Positions 1 through 12,400 of a stretch of DNA of 64,000 nt are shown piece by piece. A program made the translations under genes and the position numbers. The notes beneath the pieces are model-generated. The model was given only the letters and a program-made list of their open reading frames with translations, was not told where the DNA came from and did not search any database. Numbering within the stretch: the stretch's first letter is position 1; every line of letters begins with the position of its first letter. The DNA comes from Hermodice carunculata (taxonomy: Eukaryota > Annelida > Polychaeta > Eunicida > Amphinomidae), in assembly GCA_964020975.1 (NCBI GenBank), contig OZ026623.1, positions 86,033,341 to 86,097,340 of the forward strand, in the 5' to 3' direction.

Positions 1-263
1 AAATGATGGAGAACTGTGAGGGTCTTAGGATACATTGCTTCTTCATCATCTTGAGTTCAGTTCAAATCTAAATGTGTATTGCAGGCTCAATAGGGCAAGT
101 GCAGTATATTTAGTACCCATTTTTAACACCAGGATTGCGCGACGCTAGACCCCGTTACGAGAAGTAGGACACCCAGCTGTGCTAGATTTAGAAGTTCATA
201 GAGGACTGGAAGAGGGTTGAGAAATGTTGATAACTTATTGCTTGTATTGCCTGTTGTATCAAA

Positions 264-413
264 ATGCCTGTGTACTACTGCAAGGTACCAGGCTGCAGAC
301 ACCAGGGAATGGCTAACAAAATGAAATATCCCTTGATGGAGGTGGTTTATTTTCATAGTTTCCCCCAAAAAGAAGGTCAAGCAAGGCAGGAAAGAATGGT
401 TGAACATGGTCAG
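264..413 (+). CDS. THAP-type zinc-finger N-terminal fragment (putative exon)
   Basis: The reading frame opens with MPVYYCKVPGC, the usual THAP start (Met-Pro, then a Cys-x(4)-Cys pair at residues 6 and 11), and at about residues 28-33 has VVYFHSFPQK, which fits the conserved FH-x-FP core of THAP domains. THAP domains are C2CH zinc-binding DNA-binding modules found in host factors and P-element-type transposases. The invariant Trp and the later Cys/His pair are not seen in this frame, so the piece is either one exon, with a possible donor CAG|GTGACC at 413/414, or a remnant. The open frame runs on to 683 but loses all resemblance after the proposed donor. No downstream exon was firmly linked. 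Confidence is moderate for the domain and low for a working gene. Confidence 0.4.
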
Positions 414-1443
414 GTGACCTGCGGATTGGGAGCTGTCCCAAGTTTGATAGAATCTGTTTCAGCCATTTTGTTGGCAGTAGAGGTCCAACACTGGAATATC
501 CTGTGCCAATGCTATTCCCGTGTGGTAGCATGTGCTGCCACAGCAACCAGAGGCCAGCAGAACTATGTGGCCAGGCATGCACATGGTCATCTCACCTCAC
601 CGCGGGTAGCTTGGAGTTGTATTTTGCTTTGGCAGTATTCTTCTCCATGTTTATATTTGCTTAAGTTTATCATTAGCCCTTAATAAAGTATGATTTTTTT
701 TCTTGATGGGGGCAGTGCTTCTGTCATGCGGGAAAAAAAGGCTCGTTTTTCAGGTAGTCTTGTTGGGTATCCCACAGCGCTTTGAATGATATACTCTACT
801 TCAGTTCAAAGCTTTATAATTTTGATACATATCCATCTGTCTGCTTGGAGACTTAATTATTCTTAGGGTCCTTATGTATGTGGCCTCCACATTTTGGTCA
901 ATGGATACTTAGTGCAAATACCTTATACATGTATGTGGCCTTTTACCGAGAGCCCCTAATACCCCAGTTTTTCCAATTCCAGTCCCCACCCCATCCTGCA
1001 TCCAACCCTCTTAGAGTCTCTGTGTGCTAATTGGTGATGGTGTCCTGTGATCATGTACATGTCAGCTCTAGTTTATCCCATCATGCAAAGCAACTTAACC
1101 ATTCCATAGCCAGAATAAGACAGAATCAATAGGTTTCCAACCAGCACTGGAGAAAGCTCTTGACCTGGGGTGTGGTCTTACATGCAATTTTCAGCAAAAA
1201 TGTTGAACGTCTCTATTAACATGAAATTGGGGTAAAAACAAAGCAGACCACAAGTTCCCTCCAGGCATTTCGGGGCAATATAATCCAGTGTGAAATGCTT
1301 AACTAAATTATGTTGTTAACACTTTGTTTCCATGTTCTAAACCAATACGTAAAGTGTGTAGTGCAGAGCAGCTGGAGGACAGTAACATGTTCGACCATTC
1401 TCCCCATTACGAGGTGAAAATGTCCCTTGTTTTGGCTTTTCAG
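414..1443. other. No gene recognised; possible intron or spacer
   Basis: AT-rich sequence between the THAP-like fragment and the first RA-domain exon. Frames are short and have no recognisable domains. A CSAEQLED-like segment near 1355 faintly recalls the end of a THAP domain but lacks the needed His. Confidence 0.4.
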
Positions 1444-1610
1444 ACAGACTTCCAGGACGGTGTGATACGCGTGCAGGCTCCACACCTCACCAAGTTCGGT
1501 ACAGCGGTACAGCTGGAACCAAGCACCACTGCTGCCAATATTGTTGCCAAATTTCGACGACGACCAGGCGTTCCAGCCAGCAATTCAGATGACGGGTACT
1601 GTAACGGCAG
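1444..1610 (+). CDS. RA-like domain gene, exon A
   Basis: Putative internal exon with acceptor TTTTCAG before 1444 and donor GGCAG|GTATGG. It is 167 bp, entering in phase 0 and leaving in phase 2. It encodes TDFQDGVIRVQAP through TAANIVAKFRRR, which matches the first half of a Ras-associating (RA) ubiquitin fold: a strand with -DG-, a strand, then a helix beginning STTA. RA domains bind Ras/Rap-type GTPases at membranes and occur in adaptor, GEF/GAP and kinase proteins. The next two exons supply the rest of the fold in matching phase. The parent family cannot be told from this domain alone. The gene would extend beyond what can be traced on either side. Confidence 0.55.
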
Positions 1611-1859
1611 GTATGGAAACCTGTTGTGTGTGTCAGATACATTTATGAACACGTACACTGAAAGGGCACAAAAGCCTGCAGGAGATGGCGAGCTTTCATA
1701 AATCATGCCCTGGGTCCATTTTGACCCTTGTCTGTCATCCTAACTTGGCAACATACACTTATCCTGTTGTGCTTATTTCAGCCTCTGATAAACAAAACTG
1801 TGTTTGAGTATATTTAAAGCATTTGTGATCACAGGAGATGCTGCTGCTGCATGTAATAT

Positions 1860-2099
1860 TTAACCCTTTCCCCCTCAAACCCGCCGAAACCGGCTGGTGG
1901 TCAAATGCCGTCTGCTTCAGTGTTTTCAATAAATTTCAACAGTTATGAAAAACAATTTGACTGAGAAATGTACATGAGACTTATCAAGATCACATGCCCC
2001 AGGTCAACAGCTTTCCTTGGCACGGATTGGGCACTTAGTGCCCTACCCGTGCCAAGGAAAGCTGTTGACTCAGTCTTAATTCAAGGGGGAAAGGGTTAA
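1860..2099. mobile_element. piggyBac-type MITE, copy 1
   Basis: TTAA direct repeats flank a 232-bp body with terminal inverted repeats CCCTTTCCCCCT / AGGGGGAAAGGG. TTAA targets and CCC-starting ends are typical of piggyBac elements. The body has a long internal palindrome (about 2004-2068). It is non-autonomous, with no coding capacity, and sits in an intron of the RA-domain gene. Diverged copies lie at 7751-7939 and 9192-9424. Confidence 0.8.
2004..2068. repeat. Internal palindrome of MITE copy 1
   Basis: The arms TCAACAGCTTTCCTTGGCAC and its complement surround a short loop with GGGCACTTAGTGCCC, itself a second dyad. It could extrude as a stable hairpin. Confidence 0.75.
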
Positions 2100-2220
2100 G
2101 GACATTACAAATTTTGTTAACTGTGCCATCTACGATTTTATTTCAAAAATTCAAAGTAAAAGTGTATCTGTGATTCAGAGTAAAATGTACCATGAAGCAA
2201 AGAACATGATGTTGTTGCAG

Positions 2221-2327
2221 GAGGCGGAGCAGTAGCGGTGATGAACTGGACGAAGGTTGTATCAATCCGAAAGACGCAAAGTTTGCCAAGGAGGATTCCC
2301 ATTTGTATGAAGTGGGAGGAAATATAG
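2221..2327 (+). CDS. RA-like domain gene, exon B (GC donor)
   Basis: 107 bp, with acceptor TTGTTGCAG before 2221 and donor ATAG|GCAAGT after 2327. The donor is non-canonical GC but matches the GC-AG intron consensus (AG|GCAAGT) exactly. It enters in phase 2 and leaves in phase 1, agreeing with exons A and C. It encodes a Ser/Arg/Asp-rich loop, then EDSHLYEVGGNI, the LYE-(I/V) strand of an RA fold. Canonical GT donors in the same place would break the join to exon C, so the GC donor is preferred. Confidence 0.55.
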
Positions 2328-2830
2328 GCAAGTTCGCATGTGTTTGAAAAGTAAACGGCTTCCCAGGCACCTCAAGCAAAGCCGCGGTGTGGGTTCTTGC
2401 GGGGCATTTCAAAATGATTGTCGTAGATAGATTTTGAATTCCTGTGTAGTCTCTCCGGATCTTTTTTTTTTGTTCGTAGACTGGTGCTGGCGACTGTACT
2501 ACAATGAGTAACGAGTGGTAAAATCAAAAGAGCGATAAGGGCCACCACCTTTTGCAAGGTTCCAGTTTTCGTGGACTGGTGCATTGTGGATCAATTTGAC
2601 TTCCCAGTGGGGATCCCCTGTTATCAGAAACTGGTGTTCACAGTCTCTTAAGGACATGTTCTACTGCATTTCAGTTGCAAGTTCAGCATGTCGCAGTACA
2701 CATATCAGGCTTTTCTTTAGCGCGATTCCATTGACTTGATTACAAAGACAATAACTTTGACAGAAGTTGAATACGGAATAGATCGATAGTTGTTACTGTC
2801 TCGATTTCATTGCGTGAAATTTATTTCCAG

Positions 2831-2908
2831 GTGAGCGGCGATTGGACCCAAGAACAAACATGTTAGCATTATACCGAGTGAATCCGAATGCAGAATGGAT
2901 TATCAAGG
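2831..2908 (+). CDS. RA-like domain gene, exon C
   Basis: 78 bp, with acceptor TTATTTCCAG before 2831 and a probable donor AAGG|GTGTAG. Entering in phase 1, it encodes GERRLDPRTNMLALYRVNP followed by NAEWIIK, matching the ER-x-L and following helix/strand of RA domains in the Grb7/10/14 and RIAM class. It completes the fold begun in exons A and B. No further exon could be placed with confidence; candidate short exons near 4274 and 5839 were rejected. Confidence 0.5.
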
Positions 2909-5577
2909 GTGTAGATTGACCGATAACGCAAAGTGGTTTGTACAATGTTGGCACGATGCAATGAATTGAAATGGACAACTCTATTGTATGCAGTTGTTAA
3001 TCATGTGCTGAACATATTGCAAAATTTGTGGGTGCTACAAATTGATAATTCACACATTTCCCAAATTCTGAGCAAATAGAATTATGTTGATCAGTGGGAC
3101 AAAGAACACTTGGTGTCACCAGATGGCACCTCAAAGATGTCTGCCTTTAAGTTGTTAAAGTGGCAAGTGAAAGTTTTTAAATATGGGGCAGAGCAGCAAA
3201 TTGATTAAACAGGATTACACATCTGTTGAAAATTTATATATTGGCGGGAAGGATGGCAAAAATAGTTGTTAACACAACACAGGTTTAATGTTGTAATGTT
3301 AGTGGTTTTTAATGGACGCTGGTGTTGCCCAGTTTGGTGCATTGCACACCCAATGAGACTTCAAGATTTTGATACCAGAAAACCAAGGCTTCACTGGGCA
3401 CTGATGGTCATGATATTCCCTGCAGTGTTGTCTGTGTTTTTTTTTTTTTTTTTTCCGTTTTCGTGTCATGCAGTATTTTTTAAATGTCTACATTTCATTC
3501 TTGTGGATATATATTCGGGTGTTTCAATTTCCTATATTGATGCTTTATAAAAGATGTTTGAATACTGAGCTTACGATGAAGTTAAATTTTGTCATCCTGA
3601 TTCAGGAAACTGTATGTGTCATCATTCAGTATGACACAATCCTGTCATCAGCATCATCGGCTCTGCAGGAAGCTTATTGTCACTTAACATAAAATGAACC
3701 AGCATTGAAAATACAGTGTTTTTGTCCTAAAGACATGCCGTACCAACAAGGTAACGGTGACGAGAATTATTCTCCATTCTATATTTTGGATCGCAGTTTA
3801 CAGCAAGTAGCCAGTGGGTGTGACATAATTTGTAGGCGTGTCCTCAAGCTCATTGGGTGTGGCCTGTATTGTCATGATGGGCAGATTGTTGATAATTTGC
3901 ATATAGAATGCAAGATCTTGGACTGTATCAGCTGATTCAATTGTATGTGTTAGCCCGACATCAGCATCTTCAAGATCAACAATACCATGAGTGATTCCAG
4001 CGAGAACAACATAATTTGTCATTTGAACAGTCGACACTTGCAGAATGCCACATCTGTACAATTGTGTGTAAGGAGGAACTTGGATTTAATATATAATTTT
4101 GCAGGGGTTTTTTTTGTTTGTTTTTGTTTTCTGTTTTGCAGAAACAAAAGTTGAATAGCAATATGTATACAACAGAATTAATTCTTTCTAGTAGGACATT
4201 GAGCTAGTCACTTGCACTTCCGTTACGAGTTTTATCTACGTTTATGACTCTTGTTATCTTGCCTGCTTAACAGACCTCCCAGGCAAGTTACACACGGGTG
4301 CTAGATGGACCAGTCAGCATCAAGTAGCGTTACTTGTAAGTAATGGCAGACAGCCAGGGCAAAACTGAGCTGCGCTCTTGTTGTTCTGGTTTGTTTGAAT
4401 TCACTGCTTGACTGGGACAGAGAGATCAGCCCAAGTTAGCAGGCACAGGAGAGATGTTAAGCAGGCAACTGAGAAACCAGTTGTGGTTTAGAATTTATTC
4501 AAATGCATTTCTATCGCTGGAATGACAAGAAATGCGAACGGCCTATGTGGAAAATCACAAAGTAGACAATGTTTGTCTAAATGTTATGTATAGCATCATT
4601 TAGGTCTCCTCATATGGGGGACGTGTATAAATTGCCTGAAGGACTAGGTTTTATTGTGTTGATCGTACAGCTGTGTCTTTTGCACAGAGTTGATCAACAC
4701 AGTGAAAAACTTCACAGAACATTTTCACACGTTAGCATAGAAAATAGGCCATGTGGCTGATTGAATATATGTTTTGGTGCGAGGGATTATAGTCATCACT
4801 TTCTCAGAAGCAGAAGACATAATAACAAATTGGCATTATGGCATGCCTGTAAACATTGCTGGGGCACTTTGTCATCGAAAGTAGCTGTGGGCCAAGTCAT
4901 TTTTTTTCCCAACAAAATATGTGCAGAAAACGTATTCACTTTAGTATTGTGTACATGTTTATGACAAGAGAAGGGAGACGTTTGATGTGTTTTTGTGATC
5001 ATATACAATATAAACATAATGTTGCAGTCTCCTTTTCAATTTGTGTTTTGATTTTTTTTAATGCCTAGATGAACATATGAAAAATATGCACCATATTTAT
5101 TTTAATCCAAAGAGATATCACTCACAGATAGCATTCTTTTTATGTTCTTGTCCAATGGGAAGAGCCCATAAGATTTCAAATTCTAGAAGGCCCCATTGGT
5201 CAAGACGGATCACCAGATGTCTCTTGACCAATCAGATAGTGACAGGTCTTGTCAGGTAATCCTTTTGACCACTAGCATCCACTGGTGAGTCATCCCATTA
5301 TCTTTATTACAGATGTACCAGGACACAGCATTTAAGTTAAATATCTTTGTCACATGGTGAAACAGGGTTCTGAAACTTTTAAAAATTATGTCCAGAACAT
5401 AAAGCAGTTTATTATATTGCAAATTGTACCATAATTTGTTCATAAATTATACTGACATGGGATCATCTCAAAACTGATTTGGGGGTTTTCTTTGGAAAGA
5501 ATCATGTCTTGATTTTAATGTAAAGGGAAAATCATTCCCAGACAACTTTGGAATAAAACATTTTTAGAAAGAGGGGC
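2909..5577. other. Gene-free stretch, possibly intron
   Basis: AT-rich sequence with short T and A runs (for example 3438-3456) and no recognisable coding frame, repeat or RNA. It may be intron of the RA-domain gene. Confidence 0.4.
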
Positions 5578-5756
5578 TTAACTCATTCCATACTATGGTC
5601 ACAGGCCTTGGTTAGTGGTTCTAGCACTGACTTAAGACTATAGGCATGTTGGTACTTGAATGAAAGCTCTTTTCAGGAAGAATTTAAATATGCAATCGTT
5701 GTCTTAAATGTAAGTAAATATACGGAAAAATCAGGGACTGGTATGGAATGAGTTAA
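5578..5756. mobile_element. TTAA-flanked MITE, second family
   Basis: TTAA at both ends and inverted ends CTCATTCCATAC / GTATGGAATGAG bound a 179-bp non-coding element. The target site again suggests piggyBac-type mobilisation, but the ends differ from the CCCTTTCCCCCT family. An internal stretch (GTTGGTACTTGAATGAAAGC) recurs in diverged form near 8200-8220, so a second, damaged relative probably lies about 8060-8340. Confidence 0.7.
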
Positions 5757-7100
5757 TTGTATTGTGTCTAAAGATATAAAACAATTAAACCTTGCCTCAA
5801 GGAATCATTGCAACACATATACGTACTTTATTTCAGACTTACATGGAATCAGGAATGCTGATGGTAATGGCATCATTAAAGCGTAAAGCTATGGGATCTT
5901 ATGCTCAGAGTCTACCTGCTTTGATGTGTATATGTACATATGGCATGTTCAGAAATACTTCTGTTTGCAAATAAGTATTAACTTCCGTACAATATGCAGC
6001 CAACAAAATGGGAAAATTCAACAGCATGGTGTACTTGCACCGCTTAGTGTGTATTATGCATAATGAAATATGGGTGATGTATTAATTGTATCTGCTTAGA
6101 TGTTAGGCAGCAAGACATTATACACAGAACTCCGGCGGAACCTTCATGCGGGGAATTGCGTCTCAAAAACGACACTTCAGTTGAAGATTACTTCCTGACA
6201 TTCGTGTAGATTTTGGTGTAATAATTGTATTCAAATATGGAATATTGGTTTCAAATGGCGTATTGTAATGGAGCAATATTTGTGATCCATACCTTGTATT
6301 TTGATGACAACAGAGTAAATATTTATTGTTATTTACCTGTCACAGAAGGAAATATTTATTACTTTCTGATGATTAAGGTCTGCACTTAACCTGTTATGCC
6401 CCCAATAGATTGCGATCCATTATGCAATAGATTAGGTGCAATGTGGATTCCCACCTCCATAAAAAGACCGAAGTTTGTAATTCTTTTCTATCGTTTCCCA
6501 TTTTGTTAATGGGGCCAGGAGGTGAATGAAGCAGCAGTCTAACTGCTGTATCAGCTGCGGGATGGCTCTTCAACCTCTTATCTGTCAGCACCGGCCTCAA
6601 GAATCCACAAAAATAGAATTGAATTGAATTGAATTGAGTACAAAGAGAAAAAAAAAAAGTATCAGAACAGGAAACTGGCAAAACAAAACAAAAACAAACA
6701 AAATGGAAGAGGAAAGTTTCTGACACTAAATCAAATAATTTTGTTGCCCCAGCCAAGCATTTTTCTCACCTCCAGCAGACTGGAGAGGTCATGGGGGAAA
6801 GGCACTTGTGAACATACCCATCCACAGTTGCAGGACAGATATATGCATCATTGCAAAAAAACATTGTCAACTTTTAAGCATATATGTAGTTGCAATTAAA
6901 TATTTGACATGTATAAAATGTACAAGACAGCAAGAAAGGTCCCACTTAATGGTAAGATAGTCTACATCTTGGTGAACATGTTACATATATTAGATTTTTT
7001 CAAGCATCATGTTAATTGGCTGCATGTTTCGAAGACTTGGCTTTAATAGCCCTACCTTCCAACCTCCATTTTATAAACCCTACAGCCTGTTGGTTGATGT
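5757..7100. other. Gene-free stretch
   Basis: No coding evidence. It contains a short GAATT/TTGAA pentamer run at about 6616-6637 and A-rich tracts. The 120-aa frame on the - strand at 6394-6756 has no domain. Confidence 0.35.
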
Positions 7101-7127
7101 GGTATTGTTACGTCTGTGTGTCTGTCC

Positions 7128-7460
7128 ATCACCCTTGCAAATGCAATAGCTTTGAACAAACTCAGCAATTATCATGAGGGTAGGAGTATCTTATTTGGCA
7201 CTTGGCTGACTTTGGCATTCAGCAACCTGGCCCTATTTTCAAGGTCACCAGGGGTCTTCAACCTGGTCCTATTTACAAGGTCACCAGGGGCCTTCATGTT
7301 TTAACCTTTGCATTTGCAATAACTTTTTAACAAATTGAGCTACTATTCTGAAGCTTGTGCTGTAGAAGCGCCTTATATAAAACTTTGCGGAGTTCAACAT
7401 TTGGCGACTTTGACCTATTTTGAAGGTCACTGAGATCATTATATTGTTATCCTGGCTGAG
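7128..7460. repeat. Imperfect repeats with AAGGTCAC cores
   Basis: Three or more imperfect copies of a 60-100 bp motif carrying CAAGGTCACCAGGGG (near 7238 and 7276) and GAAGGTCACTG (near 7423), with a shared TTTGAACAAACTCAGC-like lead (7149, 7330). Related AAGGTCA repeats lie at 16.5-17.0 kb, 19.1-19.3 kb and 63.2-63.5 kb. Confidence 0.5.
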
Positions 7461-7750
7461 GGGTCGTAAGGTTTGTGCTACCATTATATTCTGTATTTTT
7501 TTCATTCATTTATTTTTTTTTTGAGAAGCAGAGCAGAACACCATTAAATTCAAGATGTTTGGTCTGCCCAGATGTTAAGGTCAAAGGTGAAGGGTTTGTC
7601 CCAAGTTCGAGGGTTGTTAAGTTTTTCTTGCAGCGTAGATCTGTGGTTACCTGCTGACAACAGGAATCATGGATAATGTATAAATTATTTCGTGTTACCC
7701 AGTATTACCATGTAATATTTGGTTCACTCCCGGTAATGTTGACATTTTGC

Positions 7751-7939
7751 GTAACCCTTTCCCCCTTGAACCATCCAAAACTGGCTGGTCACATATTGTC
7801 TGCTTCAGTGTTCTCAGCTACATGTGATTTTAACAGTAATGAAAAACAATTTGACTTGAAAATTGTAGACGAGACCTATCAAGATCACATGCCCCAGGAA
7901 AGGTGTTGACTCAGTCTTAATACAAGGGGAAAGGGTTAA
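7751..7939. mobile_element. piggyBac-type MITE, copy 2
   Basis: Same family as 1860-2099: left end GTAA-CCCTTTCCCCCTTGAA, right end AGGGGAAAGGG-TTAA, with the interior alignable (CTGGCTGGT, AAAACAATTTGACT, GACTCAGTCTTAAT). It lacks most of the internal palindrome present in copies 1 and 3, and one target repeat is degenerate. Confidence 0.7.
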
Positions 7940-9191
7940 GATATCAAACTCCCAGATTCTTTCTTATGACTGATCTTTGCTTAATTCAGACTTCTTATAT
8001 GCTGTTTCAAAGCATTTAAAAAGTTGTTGTCATTTCACATGAAAAGTAATCTCATCAGGTGCAAGTTGTTTAAGTCAGTTCATACTAAGGCCTTGGTCTG
8101 TGGCTTTCGTGTGGAGTCATGCACCGGCTGCCTTTCCAGCAGGAAGAGCATGACTTATCCAGCAATGAAAAAAAAAATGTGTTTCCTTGCACCAGGCATA
8201 TTGGTACTTGAAAGAAAGCTCTTGTCAAATGGAATCGGAATACCAATTTCTCATTCAATTCCAGCTAAATGTGTGGGAAAAATAATTCACATAAGATTAA
8301 ACAAGTTGATAAAATATGTGGAATTGTTCCCAGATGAGGTATGGGTTAATACCTGATACACATCAATCTGAAACTCAAAAGACCTGCCTTTGGTAGGTCA
8401 TCTGCTGTTTAAAGTCATTACTTCGTGGTCCAAGAGCTAATTTTCACTATTTTAAACTGCTTTAGTTTCTTGCTTTTCTTGCTTTTTTGTAAATCTCTGA
8501 ATGTGAAGGTGCAGCAAAATTCTGGGACTCTAAATTTTCCTTTTTATCATCTGCAACAATTGAATTTTGCTTAGAAGCACTTAAACATGTCTGGTCTGTT
8601 TTCAGATCATGTGATAATTCGGTATTTAATTCTGTAAAGATAGGGGTGATCTGGGTTGGTTTTATTTTTGACGCACAGCCTTTCATTCCCATGGTGCAGA
8701 TTTGTGACACCTAGCAACCCATGCCATTTGAGGTCAGGTGTAAAAGTGGGTCAGCAAAGCCCATTACATTACAGTGAACCTAGAAGTCCTGTAAGTTTCA
8801 CCCTCCATATGAAGAAGAATTTTGTATTTATCATCTAATCTACCCAAAGTACGTATATAGTCATCCTACAATTACACCCTGGTGGGATAAAATGCAAGTT
8901 TAAAGCTTATTTGACAACATATAGAGAGGTTAAATTTATACCTGCTGTATTCCAAAAGGTGAGGATAATGGAAAATGCCCACAAGATGTGGGCAGTCAAC
9001 CATGAACAAGATGGGTAGCACCATCGTTAGGTGAATTTAGAACTAACCCAGATCTCTCCTATTGCAAAGTTAGGGAACCAAAATGCATGAAAACTTATGC
9101 CAATGATAGTGTGGCCATATTGGAGTAAGTTGTGTATAATGGCAGACTACATGGCATCAAAGTCAACAGGTCTGAGACCGAAGGCGTAGTC
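7940..9191. other. Gene-free stretch with a damaged MITE relative
   Basis: About 8060-8340 resembles the interior of the 5578-5756 element (GGCATATTGGTACTTGAAAG). An 82-residue - strand frame at 8462-8710 has no domain and was not called as a gene. Confidence 0.35.
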
Positions 9192-9424
9192 TCAACCCTT
9201 CCCCCAAAACCGACTGGTGGTCAAATGTCTGCTTCTGCGTCTTCAGCTAATTTCAATTTTAAAATGAAAAACAATTTGAGAATTGTAGATGAGGCCTAGC
9301 AAGATAACCTGACCAGGTCAACTGCTTTCTTGGGCATGGGTTGGTACTGGGTTGTGCACTAAGTGCCCAACCCATGCCCAAGAAAGCTGTTGACTCAGTC
9401 GTGATGTAAGGGGGAAAGGGTTAG
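9192..9424. mobile_element. piggyBac-type MITE, copy 3
   Basis: Inverted ends CCCTTCCCCC / GGGGGAAAGGG with worn TTAA-like flanks (TCAA and TTAG). The interior palindrome at about 9318-9392 has arms that match each other but differ from those of copy 1. Confidence 0.7.
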
Positions 9425-12400
9425 AGAACGCGTTTCCGTGCACATCAGTGTGTACGCTGAAGCTGCAGCAGTGAACGAACGACTCTAAAAGTGTGCTCAG
9501 TCAGAAGAGCAGTGATCGGGGTCTTCAATGGATTTGGTGTCAATCACTCCAATTGAGACCAAATCCCTTGAAAGAACACCCTTCAAGATATTTGGCTTTG
9601 TACTCTAACTGTCATTCTGCTGTGAGTGGCCATAATTCAGTCCTTCCCAACGCTGGTTTTTGAAGACCGGTTTCACCCTACGTCATAAATATTTAGATGC
9701 ATATGTCAAAATGAAATGACATCTTTGAAAAAGACACAAACAAATGGAAACTTACCTTGGTTGAATTGTCATGTACGAAATATGTGCAGTACCATCTTGT
9801 CTGTCAACTTTAACTTGTATGCCTCAGCTGTGTCTGGTGACGACATTGCGAGTTGACCACATTCGTTGAAATACGTGCCAGCAAGGCTGTGTGAAACAGC
9901 CATGATGTAGAAATAAAAGAGTTAATATTTATTGACTGTTACTATATGTGTCAAAACAATATACACATCGGAGACAAAATGTGCGGGAAGTTTTTGCCGC
10001 TGTATTTCAGGTTGTTAAAGCGGAGGTGCCATCTTTTTAGGTCCTGTAATGTTCAAGATTTAGAAATCAAGTGAACAAAGTGCTTTAGGCAGGGACGGAT
10101 CCAGGATGTGAGAAATTCTTTAACGTGACGTGAAATTGAACGTTTGGGACCATTTTTCTGACATCATTTGCCATGGTTATATACCTGAAACATTGTTAAC
10201 ACGTATATTTTAACCGTACAAATGTTTTATTTTACACTCATGGGAGTCCTCTCTTTTCTGATGTGGTCTCCATAAAAAGCATAAGGTTTCATGCTGTGTC
10301 TGCAGTGGGTAGAGACTTGAAATTCCATACTACCTGTGGGAACTTCATAAGGGTCGGCAACGCTGCACAGATGCGCCCCCTGATGCTAAATTGTCCAGTA
10401 CTCCCTTGTGTTGGTGCATGCTGGTATCTGATAAACCTGTTTGTAACCTTGATATCTATAAATTTATCAATTGTCAGCCATTTATCACTTCTTTAATGAC
10501 AAGACAAGTTAATTTTAATGTAAATTGTGACACCTTTATATATTCAGTCTTATTGTTCATTGTTCCCGGAAGTGAATATTTTTGTGGTTTTCGTACCTCT
10601 AGCACCAGAGAGTTACTGGACTGTTTGGCACTGAGGGGCCCATGTGTGCCATTAATTTTGTTCCAGTGTACATTCACATGGAGGAAATATTTGCGTAAAA
10701 AATCTCATTGATCTGATGTTAGAAAACAAATTTCAGCATGATTCCAAAATTACGAGGGATAGTTTTGCACTCATGGTTCAAATTGTGAGTAGGTGACAGG
10801 AACTATATCTTAGAAATGAAAGGAATACAACTGTTGACTGGTTGCAACTTTGTGTGATTTATCTTTAGATGTTTTGATTTTTTTATATGTCCTGCTTCAG
10901 GACCATATTCAGCCAAGAAATTGATCAGTTTTACTTGATAATGTAAGGCGCTGTGTACTTTTTCCCTGTTGATCCTTCAAGCTTTGTAGTTGTTACAAAT
11001 TATTGTGTTTGGTAAGTGCAAGGATGATATGCCAGGTGAAGAAATTATCAGTTCCAAGTCGTACTATAAAATGTTTTATAATATGCTGGTTTATTGGCAT
11101 GATAAATGAACATTAAGATATGAACGATATAAAACAGGGGCCATAGTGTCATAGTCCTAGTAGCTCTGAACCAAAACTCAAAAAAAAAAAGACAATTCAA
11201 TCTCTCTGTTCTTCATACCCTATATAGTATCTGCAAGTAAAGCCCAGTACATGTATAGTATAATTCCTGCAGTCCCCTGCAAGGAAACCTTGTTTATGGC
11301 TGAGGGTAGTTGACAAGGAATACTGTGAACAGGATAAAATTTGTAGGAGATAAAACTAACCTTTTCCTGGCAAAAGTAACATGAGCAAGACCGCAGCGGC
11401 AGTTTTTGTAGGTGCAAGACACCCATAGAACACCCAGGAACAGATGTTGATCTTGGGCATGATTCTGTAGAAACTGCGTACAAAATTTTGGCAGATTTAA
11501 GTTAAGTTTAGGAGAAAAAGACTGGATGAGCAGAAATTTTGGGGCACTTTGAGCAGAAAAGGGTTTAAGTTGACACTATTTGCTCATCATTCATCCTGCC
11601 TGGTTACCTGTGTGCTGCTGGCCCAGAAAATGGTAGCAGCTACATGTACAATGTAAAACAAGGGGTTCATCTGGCTCCATACTATGACTGGGAAAGGTGT
11701 CAATCTGCCCAAGGAATATAAGTTTTTTTATTATCTGGGCTGCTTCCTCTAAACCAGTGATTCACTACTGATTTATGAAAGGCTGTGATATGTGCGTATC
11801 AAAGATCCCTGGTTGTTCTTGGATAACAGTAGCAGCGAGTCTGCAACAGCAGGCTTTTTACCCTTGGCAACTGTACAGTAAGTATCCAGTGACTGTGTCT
11901 GGTGGGGTGGGTAGGAAATTTATACATAGATTTTTGTCTCCATAGTGGCTCTTCACAAGGTGTCTACTTGTCGAGGTGGTGGGCTCATACTGGTAGTCCA
12001 AGACCACTGGTCTTGGGCGTTGTGTGTCGGGCCAGGATACGGTCTTTTTTGCGAGTGGCTACCGCCGGCATTGGCGCATACCCACTTGCTCACGAGCACA
12101 TAGATGAGTATGTGCGGGAATAAACCTGACAATGTGAAAGAAATAGCACTAGAACTTGGATTGGTGATGTGCCATTGTTTCAGCCGCCAATCCAGTCCTG
12201 CTGAAAACGCAAGGTGCCACAGACCCCCAATGTCCTTGCGAAGTCTTTTATCAACCCATTTCCACCCAGTGCAGCAGCGCCATCTGGAAGCTTTCTATGA
12301 TGACATAGCAGAACATCAACAGGCCAGACTGGTGGGGGGGGGGAGTCCAGTGATTGCTTTAATTTTTTGTATGTGTGACTGAGCGATATTAGAGGATTAC

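Noticed and set aside
4274-4336. Possible exon (DLPGKLHTGARW) with a GTAAGT donor
   Set aside because: Phase could fit the RA-domain gene, but it is short and has no recognisable similarity; the same holds for the candidate at 5839.
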